DNA of 64,000 nucleotides from Pedobacter sp. B4-66. Its GTDB lineage: Bacteria > Bacteroidota > Bacteroidia > Sphingobacteriales > Sphingobacteriaceae. Numbering within the stretch: the first letter of the stretch is position 1; every line of letters begins with the position of its first letter. This document shows positions 36,401 through 44,994 of the stretch, piece by piece. The notes under the pieces are model-generated. The model did no database searches and had not been told where the DNA came from. It was given only the letters and a program-made list of their open reading frames with translations. The translations under genes and the position numbers were made by a program. Location of the stretch: positions 806,001 to 870,000 of the forward strand of contig NZ_JAFVME010000001.1 in the NCBI RefSeq assembly GCF_018492665.1. The letters are read 5' to 3'.

Positions 36401-36834
36401 GTGTCCAACTACGCTATCCGGGTCAAGACAGACCTTTGATTGGTCAGTCCCCTTGGCTACTGAACCTGGGACTAGGATACTGGGGAGAGCGTTTTGGTAC
36501 TACTCTAAGCTATAACCACCGTGGTTATCGAACCAATCTGGCCAATGTTAAATTGGCATTGGTGGAGTATGAATTGGCACCGAAGCAATTGGATGCACAA
36601 TTTTATGCCCGCTTCCTAAAGAAAAAAATGGAGGTTAAGTTCAATATGTCAAACCTGCTGAACGATTGGACCCGATATTATATGAATATGCATGATTATG
36701 AACAAGATGACACAAAGCTTGATGTATTAAAAGAAGGCAAATCCATTCAATATAATAAAGAAGAAGGCGACAATATCACCTACCGTAAAAAAGAAGGCCG
36801 ACGTTTCAGCCTTTCTGTAAGCTATAATTTTTAA
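33439..36834 (+). CDS. STN-domain TonB-dependent outer-membrane receptor
   Basis: TonB-dependent transporter of 1131 residues: N-terminal extension and signal sequence around 16-50 (KLSFIFLSLQLTLSG), STN domain ~55-125 (VSDALKNILSNTNLRYKPFN), CarboxypepD-reg domain ~133-215 (GRISGKILDDRGEPLPGASV), plug ~235-345 (QVLKRVTGLTTVNNRSVIVRG) and barrel to a terminal aromatic (LSVSYNF). It is the signal-receiving receptor of the FecR/sigma pair upstream. The lipoprotein gene that starts 11 bases downstream is likely its partner. The substrate is not identifiable. Confidence 0.94.
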   Translation: MQNVVKSYDKAFINKLIFLMKLSFIFLSLQLTLSGVLLAATANSQDLSKKVKLDLKNISLTESLLILQAKSGIKFSFYEQLLDKETKKITVLSTDISVSDALKNILSNTNLRYKPFNDFVVIEAKPIPHQQTGRISGKILDDRGEPLPGASVKILQINKTMQSSVDGSYSFSIAPGTYTLEVSYISFQTKRITQIEVKADQLTGLNIVLVPSTNKLDQVTVTGSFKKESVAGLYATQKNAASVTDGISAEQIARTPDNDMGQVLKRVTGLTTVNNRSVIVRGMSDRYNQAMLDGVVIPSTSQNKRDFSFDIIPTEMVSSVVVNKTATPDVSAEFSGGQVSVNTIDIPEQNFTSVQLGTGGNTQSIGKDFYRLGERQTSEYFGFFNKSAKMPEGIKTWEWNNRAMQLDAPPGYILSDPELNATPLNPTEYGNSLKYNDLDAIAQSKRLNGDAMRLYKYKASPNQNMRFSLGRVYDFKNGNRFGFVTSANFRNEQNIVDFNNVRRSPNGNYIDSLGLGDNGAGKSYRFNSSGGLVANMGLQGQRFKVALKNMYARTYSDNYNESIQKPREESIPTVTKLVYQLPEAMSLQQHQLTGEYQLPWKIKAEGMFTINKINQQILDERKLSYRLTSMIDGKPYFQTPGLMTHSSASTGNSFKDWRMWTRIDETDYNWSAAFSRKFGEGETVSTLLKVGYQAWTKKRSLDVNKMVPWTRSWIEGTTNQRASNDIPYDQLFTAQNIGNGDGQAYYYADALGGRYYDGDMSSHALFLMADQKLWTNLRLVYGVRAEYFGLNSKQEELYRRSYQDEPDPDDVQRHRFGVKENNWRFLPSINATYSLTPEFNIRGSYSRTIIRPDFREVGMFAMYDFEIDGYVYGEHVQSTLIDNIDLRLEWYPSPVEIISLTGYHKYLDKPIELVHSGNGTNQYTYANMESARNLGLELEIRKNLSFITDRDWAKDLFISANGTLLKSKVNVLSHWEWINNPETQVAERVQLRYPGQDRPLIGQSPWLLNLGLGYWGERFGTTLSYNHRGYRTNLANVKLALVEYELAPKQLDAQFYARFLKKKMEVKFNMSNLLNDWTRYYMNMHDYEQDDTKLDVLKEGKSIQYNKEEGDNITYRKKEGRRFSLSVSYNF

Positions 36835-36844
36835 ATAAAGCGAT

Positions 36845-37654
36845 ATGACAAGTTATAAAAGAATTTCTATTTACCTGTTCTCGATCTTGATGAGCTTTAG
36901 TTTCATCGGATGCAAAAAAGGAGCATTAGTGGAAGAGCAGGAACTATTGGCAAGAATATCCTTTCGGGCTTATTCGGGTGAAAGTTTGAATATCAAGAAA
37001 ATATCCATTGATGGCAAATCGACAAAACCAGATGGGGCAACTTTCCAATTCTTCTTTAACAAAAAGGACAGTACTGAGGTGATTGCCTATGATGATAAAG
37101 ACAATATACTGATCCAACAGCGACTGACGCTGAAATTGGGGGCTAATGTTTTTGGGGTATATCCTAAAAGTCCGCTTGACCCTACATTGGTAGTCGGAAA
37201 AAATCCCCTGGAAGAAACGGACCGCATTGAGGGGACCTATCAGTTCAAGATATTGAACTATAACAAGATTATTTCGCCAAACGGTGAACCCATACGGTTA
37301 GCTATTTATAAAGGAAACCTGGTCTATGATGAAGAAACATTTTCGGAAGAAATGGTGTTTGAAGAACAACCCCTGGTGACAACGGATTTAATTACAGATG
37401 AAATTCCCGATAATTATATTGAGCTCCCAATTACGACATTTTATAGAGCTACGGTCCTTGAGAAAGATGGAAATCCCTTATTGATAGAAGGACAAAATGT
37501 ATACGTATACCCTCGGATATCAGCACTAATCGATTATAAATCTGGCATCTTCTATTTAACTAATAAAGAAGCTGATTTGATTTTTGAAGATGATTGGACA
37601 ACCCTGATTGATGGACTGGGCTTTGAATTATCTGATATTTGGCTGAAAAATTAA
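36845..37654 (+). CDS. Uncharacterised lipoprotein paired with the TonB receptor
   Basis: Lipoprotein of 269 residues (lipobox FSFIGC, then KKGALVEEQE). Beta-rich with several short domains, for example ISFRAYSGESLNIKKISIDG and GTYQFKILNYNKIISPNGE. No family recognised. By position it takes the place of the DUF4397-type lipoprotein of locus 1 and may be a surface ligand-binding partner of the receptor. Confidence 0.75.
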   Translation: MTSYKRISIYLFSILMSFSFIGCKKGALVEEQELLARISFRAYSGESLNIKKISIDGKSTKPDGATFQFFFNKKDSTEVIAYDDKDNILIQQRLTLKLGANVFGVYPKSPLDPTLVVGKNPLEETDRIEGTYQFKILNYNKIISPNGEPIRLAIYKGNLVYDEETFSEEMVFEEQPLVTTDLITDEIPDNYIELPITTFYRATVLEKDGNPLLIEGQNVYVYPRISALIDYKSGIFYLTNKEADLIFEDDWTTLIDGLGFELSDIWLKN

Positions 37655-37676
37655 ACTAGATAGTTAAACAATTACA

Positions 37677-37726
37677 TTTATCTCTACTAGAGGTATACTA
37701 AAAAATAAGTTTATCTCTAGTAGAGT
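37677..37726 (+). repeat. 50-bp palindromic repeat, copy 1
   Basis: Two boxes of the form TTTATCTCTASTAGAG separated by 18 bases. The first has C and the second G at the centre, so they are both direct repeats and each other's inverted repeat (CTCTACTAGAG / CTCTAGTAGAG). A copy at 49171-49220 in the same orientation matches at 47 of 50 positions. It lies just after the second TonB locus. Confidence 0.9.
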
Positions 37727-37881
37727 ATTTTAAATACTGTACCAACCAAATCCAAAAAAAAGTAAGGTACCCGTCCGACCTACATGTTCTAAAGCTTCCT
37801 TCTGTCCACCTCAATTAATTACAACAAACACTTTGTTTACCAACGAATTAGATGTAAATTTAACTACTAATCTCAACTGGT

Positions 37882-38652
37882 ATGAAACGATTTTTCATCT
37901 ATCTGTCATTGCTTTTGACAACTGCTGTTGGATGCAAACAAAAAAACACAGAACTCAAATCTCAATCATCAAACAACAAAGATACCCTTCAAATTGCTAG
38001 GGAGGACATTTTAGTAGCTGATGTTTTGACAAAGGAGGAACAAGCAAAACTTACACCAACTGATGTGCTTAAAAGGATGATGAAAGGAAACCTGGATTTT
38101 ACTAAAGACAATTTGACTGTGCGTAACACTACAGAAAGGGTTAGAAAATCTTCACTTGGGCAATATCCAAAAGCAGTTGTGCTTTCCTGCTTAGATTCCA
38201 GAGTACCTGTTGAGGATGTGTTTCATAGCGGAATAGGCAATCTTTTTGTAGCTAGGATTGCTGGAAATATCATAAACGATGATATTCTTGGAAGTTTGGA
38301 ATATGCATGCAAGGTTTCTGGGGCTAAATTAGTTGTAGTATTGGGACACGAATATTGTGGAGCAGTGAAATCTGCCATTGATCATGTTAAACTTGGTAAT
38401 ATCACCACATTACTTCAAAAAATCAGCCCGGCGATTACCACTGCCAAAGCTTCTTTCAAGGGCGATGCAACTTCCTTAAATCCAGCCTTTGTAGAAGCTG
38501 TTTGTGATGAAAATGTAAAATTATCTATAAAGGAAATTCACAGTAAAAGCCCAATACTTAAAGAAATGGAAACAAAAGGAGAAATAATGATCGTAGGTGC
38601 CGTTTATGACATGAATTCGGGGAAAGTAGAAATACTCGAGCCTGATAAATAA
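37882..38652 (+). CDS. Beta-class carbonic anhydrase, lipoprotein form
   Basis: Zinc carbonic anhydrase converting CO2 and bicarbonate, 256 residues, predicted to be membrane-anchored on the periplasmic side (lipobox TTAVGC at residues 13-18). Zinc ligands are visible: cysteine and aspartate in VVLSCLDSRVPVE, histidine and cysteine in VVLGHEYCGAV. The family's typical length without the lipoprotein leader is ~220. A hairpin after the stop (38707-38732) is a likely terminator. It sits alone between the 50-bp repeat and the truncated S41 peptidase gene. Confidence 0.94.
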   Translation: MKRFFIYLSLLLTTAVGCKQKNTELKSQSSNNKDTLQIAREDILVADVLTKEEQAKLTPTDVLKRMMKGNLDFTKDNLTVRNTTERVRKSSLGQYPKAVVLSCLDSRVPVEDVFHSGIGNLFVARIAGNIINDDILGSLEYACKVSGAKLVVVLGHEYCGAVKSAIDHVKLGNITTLLQKISPAITTAKASFKGDATSLNPAFVEAVCDENVKLSIKEIHSKSPILKEMETKGEIMIVGAVYDMNSGKVEILEPDK

Positions 38653-38706
38653 TCGAATTGTTATAAGTGAATTGAACATCTCCAATAGAAAATGTATTAA
38701 ATGCAA

Positions 38707-38732
38707 AAAGCCCTAGATTCCTCTAAGGCTTT
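38707..38732 (+). terminator. Putative terminator of the carbonic anhydrase gene
   Basis: AAAGCC / GGCTTT plus TAGA / TCTA with one internal mismatch and a TTCC loop, 55 bases after the stop. There is no T-run after the stem on the plus strand, so the assignment is moderate. Confidence 0.5.
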
Positions 38733-38818
38733 CGGTGCACACCGATATACTTCGAACATACCAATTTCTTAAAGATTTTCGGGTTATTGCAGATATGAAA
38801 AAATATATTGATGAGATA

Positions 38819-38861
38819 TCCCATGTGGGAAATTGCTAGGGTTGTTTATTCCCATATGGGA
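38819..38861. repeat. Pair of 12-bp palindromes TCCCATRTGGGA
   Basis: TCCCATGTGGGA at 38819-38830 and TCCCATATGGGA at 38850-38861, each followed within two bases by TTGCT, spaced 31 bases start to start (about three helical turns). They lie in the ~400-base noncoding gap between the carbonic anhydrase and S41 remnant genes; nothing else was recognised there. They look like paired operator sites for an unknown dimeric regulator. Confidence 0.5.
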
Positions 38862-39075
38862 TTGCTGATAAATCCTTAGAAATGGCGAAAAATTTACTAG
38901 TCAAAGCAATTCTTTCGAGTGAAATCCTTACGAAACCGAATGTAAAAGGAAATCGGTGTCGGATTTAATGTAAAGCATAGCAGGACAGGACAGATAGTAA
39001 AAAAGTAGGCCTTAAAAAGTGTTAACCCTGGCTATACTGTTTTAAAATTGCGTCTGCTTGGTTTATCTTAGTGAC

Positions 39076-39708
39076 ATGAAATTTTCAACTCCTGTATTTC
39101 TTGTGCTTTTTTTTTGTGCAACATTCAGTGTAAATGCGCAGTATTTGGATCAGATGTCCAAACAATTGTACCCGCCATCTGATCTTAAAAAAGATATTGA
39201 CCTCGTACAAACCACACTGGAAAAAGAACATCCGAATTTATATCTGTACATACCTAAAAAAGCGCTTGACTACAAATTCGACAGTTTAAGAAAAACAATA
39301 GATAAGCCAATTACCCCAATTGCACTGTATATTAAGTTACAACGGGTGATCAGCAGGATAGGCGATGGGCATTTGACGGTAGAGATAGATTATTCGAAAT
39401 TCACTCCGCAGGACATTGCTTTTTTGAAAAAACCATCACTGCAACACCCCATTTATCAGTTCGGCTACTATGTGACCGGAAAAAGGCTATTTATTGCAAA
39501 GAATTTATCTGCCGATTCTACAATTATAAAAGGCACAGAGATCATGAGCATTAATGAAGTGCCTGCAACAAGGTTAATTGATAGCCTTTACAGTTACTGC
39601 CCCGTCTTTGGAAGCGATGGTCCAAACATCCCGGTTATTTTCCTATCGGATTTAAGCCAATGCCCATCTTTGCCATCCAATTTACCATTTGGATTATCTT
39701 TCCAATGA
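39076..39708 (+). pseudogene. S41 (tail-specific) peptidase, truncated
   Basis: N-terminal part of a secreted S41-type peptidase: signal peptide (ATG at 39076, ends SVNAQ), then the helical N-terminal domain (DLVQTTLEKEHPNLYLYIP, LQRVISRIGDGHLTVEI) and the start of a PDZ-like segment. After about residue 182 the frame runs into DNA that is the reverse complement of an RHS gene end (39622 onward), so the last ~28 residues are antisense RHS sequence and the protease domain with its serine/lysine dyad is absent. The protein is about 210 residues instead of the usual 400 or more. Clearly a broken gene. Confidence 0.85.
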
Positions 39709-39838
39709 GCTCCCTCCTTCCTCCTCGTACTCCTAAAAGCACGCCCATATAGGTCAATAAATCCTATTGCATTCTTTCTAGCACAGCTGCAAGATGACCT
39801 TGATCTTTCTTCTTTGGCCAACGGATACACCACAACGA
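39622..39838 (-). pseudogene. RHS core/tail junction fragment
   Basis: On the minus strand this segment encodes a decayed copy of the RHS core end and the first tail residues: ARKNAIGFIDLYG and KDNPNGKLDGKDGHWLKSDR. It matches the intact RHS gene at ~40,795-41,010 (ARNNAIRFIDPDG and the same NPNGKLDGKDGHWLKSDR) at DNA and protein level. Such orphan fragments are left by recombinational exchange of RHS tails. It interrupts the S41 peptidase gene. Confidence 0.85.
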
Positions 39839-39906
39839 CTACTCAACAAGCAATAACAAACCATTTACTGACAACAAATTAACATCCTATTTTAATTTAC
39901 ATAAAA

Positions 39907-40233
39907 TTAATGAAATGGGAATAAATTTTTAACTCCAAAAACTGCTACTAGCAATAGGAAGAATATGGCAATGAGTAAAGGGACTGCAATTAATATGACT
40001 CTATTAAGATTATTATTTTCTTTATCAAAAATCAAAATGATTGATAGAAAAAAGATGAAGAGACAACCAATGTAAAAGGAATATACAAACACATTTCTAA
40101 TCAAAGTAATTTTTTGAACATCTGAGTCAAACATATACTTAATGAGCCTCTCTTTGACTAGATTCAACACAAATAGAATTACTGTAATGGTAAGAATATA
40201 ATAATATTTTTCAGATAAGAATTTAAGCATCAT
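39907..40233 (-). CDS. Small three-TM membrane protein, candidate immunity protein
   Basis: Protein of 108 residues with three predicted TM segments (~10-27, ~48-68, ~78-100). No family recognised. Its ATG overlaps the stop codon of the RHS gene by one base (TAATG), the coupling usual for polymorphic toxin-immunity pairs. A membrane location would suit a toxin acting on the membrane or entering from the periplasm. The immunity role is inference from position and size only. Confidence 0.6.
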   Translation of the reverse strand: MMLKFLSEKYYYILTITVILFVLNLVKERLIKYMFDSDVQKITLIRNVFVYSFYIGCLFIFFLSIILIFDKENNNLNRVILIAVPLLIAIFFLLLVAVFGVKNLFPFH

Positions 40234-43200
40234 TATTGATTTTTATATTTTGGACTTAATTTTGGAAGACTTTTATAGTTCATCATACCCATGCCATACT
40301 TCCAGCGATCTTGTATACTCAATAAATTCCCTTGAAATACTGGACCTGGAATAAACTTAGATAAAAAATAGTTCTTTTTTAACGAATTATCTAAAATGGT
40401 CAAAGATTTATTAGACAAGTTCCAATAGGAATTATTAATTATATTTTGTTCCTTTAATAACTGCTTTCCATCCCAAGAACCTGCTGCACTGCCTTTAATG
40501 GGATCGCCATTATATAAGCTTTGTAAGCCTCCCCAAACATCATCTAGAATTAATTTATTACCAGACTTAACGAAGTTTTTTATTTCATCGTTTGAATAGC
40601 CTGTCATACTCGCTCCTATACCTAGTAGGTTTTTTAATTTATCTACAGTGGAAGCAGCTGCTCCTGCCCATCGAGTTTCAAATCCACGGCTATCAGTCTC
40701 AGATTGAAACCACCTATAAAAATCTGCTCTTTGATCAAGATTTGCATATTCGTTATGGCCGTCGCTTTTTTGGATATTTGTTTCATTGGCCTTATCCCAA
40801 ACATCCGTGTTGTTTTCTCTATCAGACTTTAACCAATGGCCATCTTTGCCATCCAGTTTACCATTTGGATTATCTTTCCTATAAGCTTCTTCGTCCTCGT
40901 ACTCCCTAAAGAACATCCCATCCGGGTCAATGAATCTTATCGCATTGTTTCTGGCATAATTGTACAATGACCATGATCTATCCTGTTCCGCCAGCGGATC
41001 AATCACACTCCACCTTCCAATCACTGGATCATAGAACCTTGCCCCGTAATCTAATAGCTTTTCCTGATCCTGTTTCTCCTTACCATTATATTGGTACTTG
41101 TTCTCCGTACCAATTAAACTCCGCTGTATGTCAAGACCATAGGCATAATAATCAACTTCCTGAATCTTCCTTGCTACCGTTCCATTTATATCAAAGTACA
41201 CTCTCCCATTACCCAGATGATCTGTCAGCGTATATTCATAACTATAGCTCGTTGCACTGTTTCGTACCACTCGTCCTTCTGAAGTGCTCATGAACTTCAG
41301 CACACCTGTCTCATATTGAATACCACTAATATAATCATTATTTAATGAAGAAGTACCGGTTACTACCTTTCTTAGTTTAGCCCCATTTGTATCATAGGTA
41401 TAAGTAATGGCTGATCCTCCTGCCGTTAAAGTAACTGGGAGGTTCAGGTGATTATAAGTAATACCCGTCAGGTTGTTTCCAGTACTTGCCGCATTGTTTC
41501 TACCCGTCATGTTCCCATTCAGATCGTACGTATACGCAGTAGTTCCAGGAAGCTGGAAAGAGGCTACTGCATTGGTGTTTGCATCAACGATGCTATTCAG
41601 TTTGTTGCCTGTGCCTGTGTAACTATAGGTCAGTTGGTCAACTGCGGCTGTTAGTGATTTGCGATCCAGGTAGGTAATATTTCCCATCACATCGTAGGCA
41701 ATCGTTTCATCATTACCATCACTACTTAAAGCAGTCAGCAATCTATTTTGCTTGTCGTAAGTATAGGTATACTGTTTGTTCAGACTAGAGTTTATGCCCC
41801 ATTTCTGTCTGCTAATATTTCCATTGTACTGAGCCACCAGTCCCACAGAGTCAAGTTCGTATTTTAGCTCCTGAGCAAACAAAGGTGCACTCTGGCTCTT
41901 CAACCAGCCACGTGCATTATAGCTGTAAGCAACCGTCTGGGCAAATGCTGGAGTAGTCAGATTGGTACTATGCAACCCCTTACTGCTCAACTGTCCTATC
42001 TCATTGTAGGTATTACGGCTCAGCAGTATTTCTGCATTAGGAGTCGCAGCAACATCTCCAGTTTTCTGGTAGGTATCTTTTAGCCTGCCCATGTGATCAT
42101 AGGTAAAACGATTAGATACATTTAGCTTTTCAGCCCCGGCTACAAAATGTCTTCTTACGCTACCTGTTAGCTCTCCGGTGATGTTATTATAAGTATTGAT
42201 TGTTTCATCATAACTGTTGGCGGCCACAACACCTCCTTTATAATGTTGTTGCCATACTTTTGCTATGCGGCCCTCATCATTATAATAGTTCACCGTCCAT
42301 AAAAACGTGGAGGTTCCAATCACCGCCACTTTACTGGCAGTTAGAAGTCCCTTGGTCTTATTGCTGTAACTGGCGCTCTGGTTATTAGGAATTCCAGGAG
42401 CAGTATAATCATCATAGTAATTGACCGTACTTACTTCAAACTGAGGGTAGTTCATCGGATTACTGACATTGGTATACCCTTGAAACCCGCTATTGTCACG
42501 TTCCTCCCAGCGTATGATCTGGTTATCAACGCTGTTCTGGATAAAAGCTCGCGTTTGGTCATGCCCTTTCTCTACCCCGGTTAAGATTACTCTTCCCAAT
42601 CCATCATATTTGATAAAATTACGCTTTAGTGCAACGCGCTGCACAGTATCGGCAGTGAAAACGACCTGATTGAGTTTATTATAGATCAATTCTTCCCAGC
42701 CTTTACCAGGAAGTTTCTTCTGAATCAACCGCTTTCGCCCGTCATAACGGTATTGATAACAGAAATTATCCAATACCGCCAAGGTAAGTACTCCGGCTGC
42801 ATCTGGATTCGCCCCAGGAGGCAACACAAAACTCAGGTTGCCGAAATCATCATATACATAATAAGTAGAAAGCGTCTGAATGGTGGTACTCACTTTATTA
42901 AAAGTACGTTTGAGTATCACCCTACCTTCTTTATCCTTATATTCTTCGGTTGTTCCCAGCTTTACATCTGCGGCCGGAATCCCTGTCCAATTCTCATCTT
43001 TAGTAATCGTCAAGTACAGTTGATTTGCACCATAATAAGTAGTACCTCCTAAAGTACGAACATGCTCAAGCCCCACAGTAGCAGAGGCTGTGGCTGTATA
43101 CAGCCTTACGGCAAAGCCGGTGGTGCTGTAAGCTGTAGTACTGTTGTTGGCCCCGTAGCTGGCCACTACTGATCTTCCGGTGGTAGCTGTTCTTGTTCCC

Positions 43201-44981
43201 GGTTGCCACACGGTTCCAGGAGCCCCCTGCTCCAGCACACGACTTAAAGGACTTGCCTCTAAAATCGTTTTAGAAACTGCCGCATTGCCGGGAATAGTAA
43301 CTACACCTGGTGCTGTCCATGTTGTACTGGACGGACTGGTATAAAATGAATTCTGATCAGTAATGGCCGTAGTCTTATAACTGCCGTTACTGGTAACAGC
43401 CGTAGTGGTATAAGGCAGATATTTTTTATCCTCACGTCCATAAGCATCATAGACTATTGGAGTTACCAGATCTCGCATGTTTGGGCTACCCTTCCATTCA
43501 ACATTCTGTAGTGGCCTTCCAAGTCCATCAAAATATTGGATATTTGCCTGCACTTTAGTCCGGTCTGAGGTAGCTCCAATTACAGCTGATTCAGTAAGCA
43601 ACTCAGTCCTTGGTGTATAAGTAATCATATAATTCTGGTCCTGACTCGGCAAAACAGCCGAAACAACACCAGTACTAACCGTAATGCTAATGGTAGCCAC
43701 ATTACTGCTATGGGTAACATTAAAAGCCTGAATCTGATAGTTAGTGGCAGCAGAAACTACTGTAGGCGTTCCACTGATGGTGCCATTGGTTTCATTAAAA
43801 AACAGCCCCGCAGGAAGTGCAGGATTAATTGAATAAGCCTTTGTTACCGTTTTACGGATCGAATAATTATTCTGGTCGGCAACATAAAGGTAGCCCATAG
43901 CATCCACCGAAAGACCATATGGAGAGTTAAATCGGGCATTAGCACCGGTACCATTCACAAAACCTGGGGTACCTGCTGCCCCTGCCAGTATGGTAACCAC
44001 TCCTGCTGGGGTAATCTTTCTGACCACCATATTGTTGTCATCAGCAATGTAAACATTCCCAGTAGCATCTACCGTTACCGCATTTGGTCGGTTAAAGCTC
44101 GCTGCTGTACCTGTCCCGTCTGCGGAACCTGCTACCCCACTTCCTGCCAAAGTAGAGACGGTACCTCCGCTTATCTTTCTAACTACATAATTCTGCCGAT
44201 CAGCTACATACATTGTCCCGGAAGCATCAATCGCTATACCCATCGGATTCTTAAACGTGGCCGACAGTGCTGCCCCATTGGTTAAACCTTGGGCACCTGT
44301 TCCGGCAAAGGTACTGACTAAGCCGATTGTGGTGATCTTACGAATTTTGTTATTACCATAATCAGAGACATACAAGTTTCCCGAAGCATCCAATGCAAGC
44401 CCAATTGGACTGCTAAAGCTTGCTCCTGTGCCTGTACCCTCTGTAGCCCCTGCTGTGCCACTTCCGGCAACTGTAGTAACAACTCCTGCTGGAGTAATTT
44501 TTCGAATCCGGTGATTCTGCTGATCAGAGACAAACACATTCCCTCCAGCATCTACGGTAAGAGCGGATGGATGTTTAAAAACTGCCGTTGCTCCTGTACC
44601 ATCCGCATAACCTGGCAGACCGCTCCCAGCGAGGGTACTTACCACTCCTGCTGGAGTGATTTTGCGAACCATATGGTTACCTGCATCGGCCACATATACA
44701 TTCCCTGAAGCATCGACCGCTGTATTTAAAGTATTGTTAAAAGTAGCTGAGGTACCTGCGCCATTGGTAGACCCGGCGCTGCCTGTACCCGCAAACGTGA
44801 TGGTCTGCCCCGCTGAAGCTGCAGGTCCACCAGTCATTGTTGGCGATAAAGGTGTTATGGCTGTCCCCACTGTATAGGTCTGTGATGCTGGATAGCTAAT
44901 CGTCATGGATTGGCTGAAGCCTTTTGTATAACTAAACAGCAAAATAGCCAGAAGAAGCAATAATCTATAATATGTTTTCAT
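40233..44981 (-). CDS. NHL-repeat/RHS polymorphic toxin-like protein
   Basis: Large secreted protein of 1582 residues (ATG at 44981; signal peptide ends GFSQS). Order: six NHL beta-propeller repeats (~40-375; NVYVADAGNHMVRKITPAGV and variants), a putative-Ig-like YSINPALPAGLFFNETNGTI segment, a DUF6443 domain (~450-560), many RHS/YD repeats (~640-1290), and the RHS-associated core end YNGKEKQDQEKLLDYGARFYD with DPLAE at 1328-1332. After ~1360 comes a ~220-residue variable tail (LDQRADFYRWFQSE and onward) without recognisable family, the probable toxin. It is transcribed after its SpvB-like partner (13 bases apart) and before the candidate immunity gene. Confidence 0.9.
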   Translation of the reverse strand: MKTYYRLLLLLAILLFSYTKGFSQSMTISYPASQTYTVGTAITPLSPTMTGGPAASAGQTITFAGTGSAGSTNGAGTSATFNNTLNTAVDASGNVYVADAGNHMVRKITPAGVVSTLAGSGLPGYADGTGATAVFKHPSALTVDAGGNVFVSDQQNHRIRKITPAGVVTTVAGSGTAGATEGTGTGASFSSPIGLALDASGNLYVSDYGNNKIRKITTIGLVSTFAGTGAQGLTNGAALSATFKNPMGIAIDASGTMYVADRQNYVVRKISGGTVSTLAGSGVAGSADGTGTAASFNRPNAVTVDATGNVYIADDNNMVVRKITPAGVVTILAGAAGTPGFVNGTGANARFNSPYGLSVDAMGYLYVADQNNYSIRKTVTKAYSINPALPAGLFFNETNGTISGTPTVVSAATNYQIQAFNVTHSSNVATISITVSTGVVSAVLPSQDQNYMITYTPRTELLTESAVIGATSDRTKVQANIQYFDGLGRPLQNVEWKGSPNMRDLVTPIVYDAYGREDKKYLPYTTTAVTSNGSYKTTAITDQNSFYTSPSSTTWTAPGVVTIPGNAAVSKTILEASPLSRVLEQGAPGTVWQPGTRTATTGRSVVASYGANNSTTAYSTTGFAVRLYTATASATVGLEHVRTLGGTTYYGANQLYLTITKDENWTGIPAADVKLGTTEEYKDKEGRVILKRTFNKVSTTIQTLSTYYVYDDFGNLSFVLPPGANPDAAGVLTLAVLDNFCYQYRYDGRKRLIQKKLPGKGWEELIYNKLNQVVFTADTVQRVALKRNFIKYDGLGRVILTGVEKGHDQTRAFIQNSVDNQIIRWEERDNSGFQGYTNVSNPMNYPQFEVSTVNYYDDYTAPGIPNNQSASYSNKTKGLLTASKVAVIGTSTFLWTVNYYNDEGRIAKVWQQHYKGGVVAANSYDETINTYNNITGELTGSVRRHFVAGAEKLNVSNRFTYDHMGRLKDTYQKTGDVAATPNAEILLSRNTYNEIGQLSSKGLHSTNLTTPAFAQTVAYSYNARGWLKSQSAPLFAQELKYELDSVGLVAQYNGNISRQKWGINSSLNKQYTYTYDKQNRLLTALSSDGNDETIAYDVMGNITYLDRKSLTAAVDQLTYSYTGTGNKLNSIVDANTNAVASFQLPGTTAYTYDLNGNMTGRNNAASTGNNLTGITYNHLNLPVTLTAGGSAITYTYDTNGAKLRKVVTGTSSLNNDYISGIQYETGVLKFMSTSEGRVVRNSATSYSYEYTLTDHLGNGRVYFDINGTVARKIQEVDYYAYGLDIQRSLIGTENKYQYNGKEKQDQEKLLDYGARFYDPVIGRWSVIDPLAEQDRSWSLYNYARNNAIRFIDPDGMFFREYEDEEAYRKDNPNGKLDGKDGHWLKSDRENNTDVWDKANETNIQKSDGHNEYANLDQRADFYRWFQSETDSRGFETRWAGAAASTVDKLKNLLGIGASMTGYSNDEIKNFVKSGNKLILDDVWGGLQSLYNGDPIKGSAAGSWDGKQLLKEQNIINNSYWNLSNKSLTILDNSLKKNYFLSKFIPGPVFQGNLLSIQDRWKYGMGMMNYKSLPKLSPKYKNQ

Positions 44982-44994
44982 TTCCAAAGAGCGT

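Noticed and set aside
40500..44900. NHL and YD repeats as possible CRISPR-like DNA repeats
   Set aside because: The repeats are degenerate at DNA level, in frame and of protein origin; no spacer-repeat regularity.
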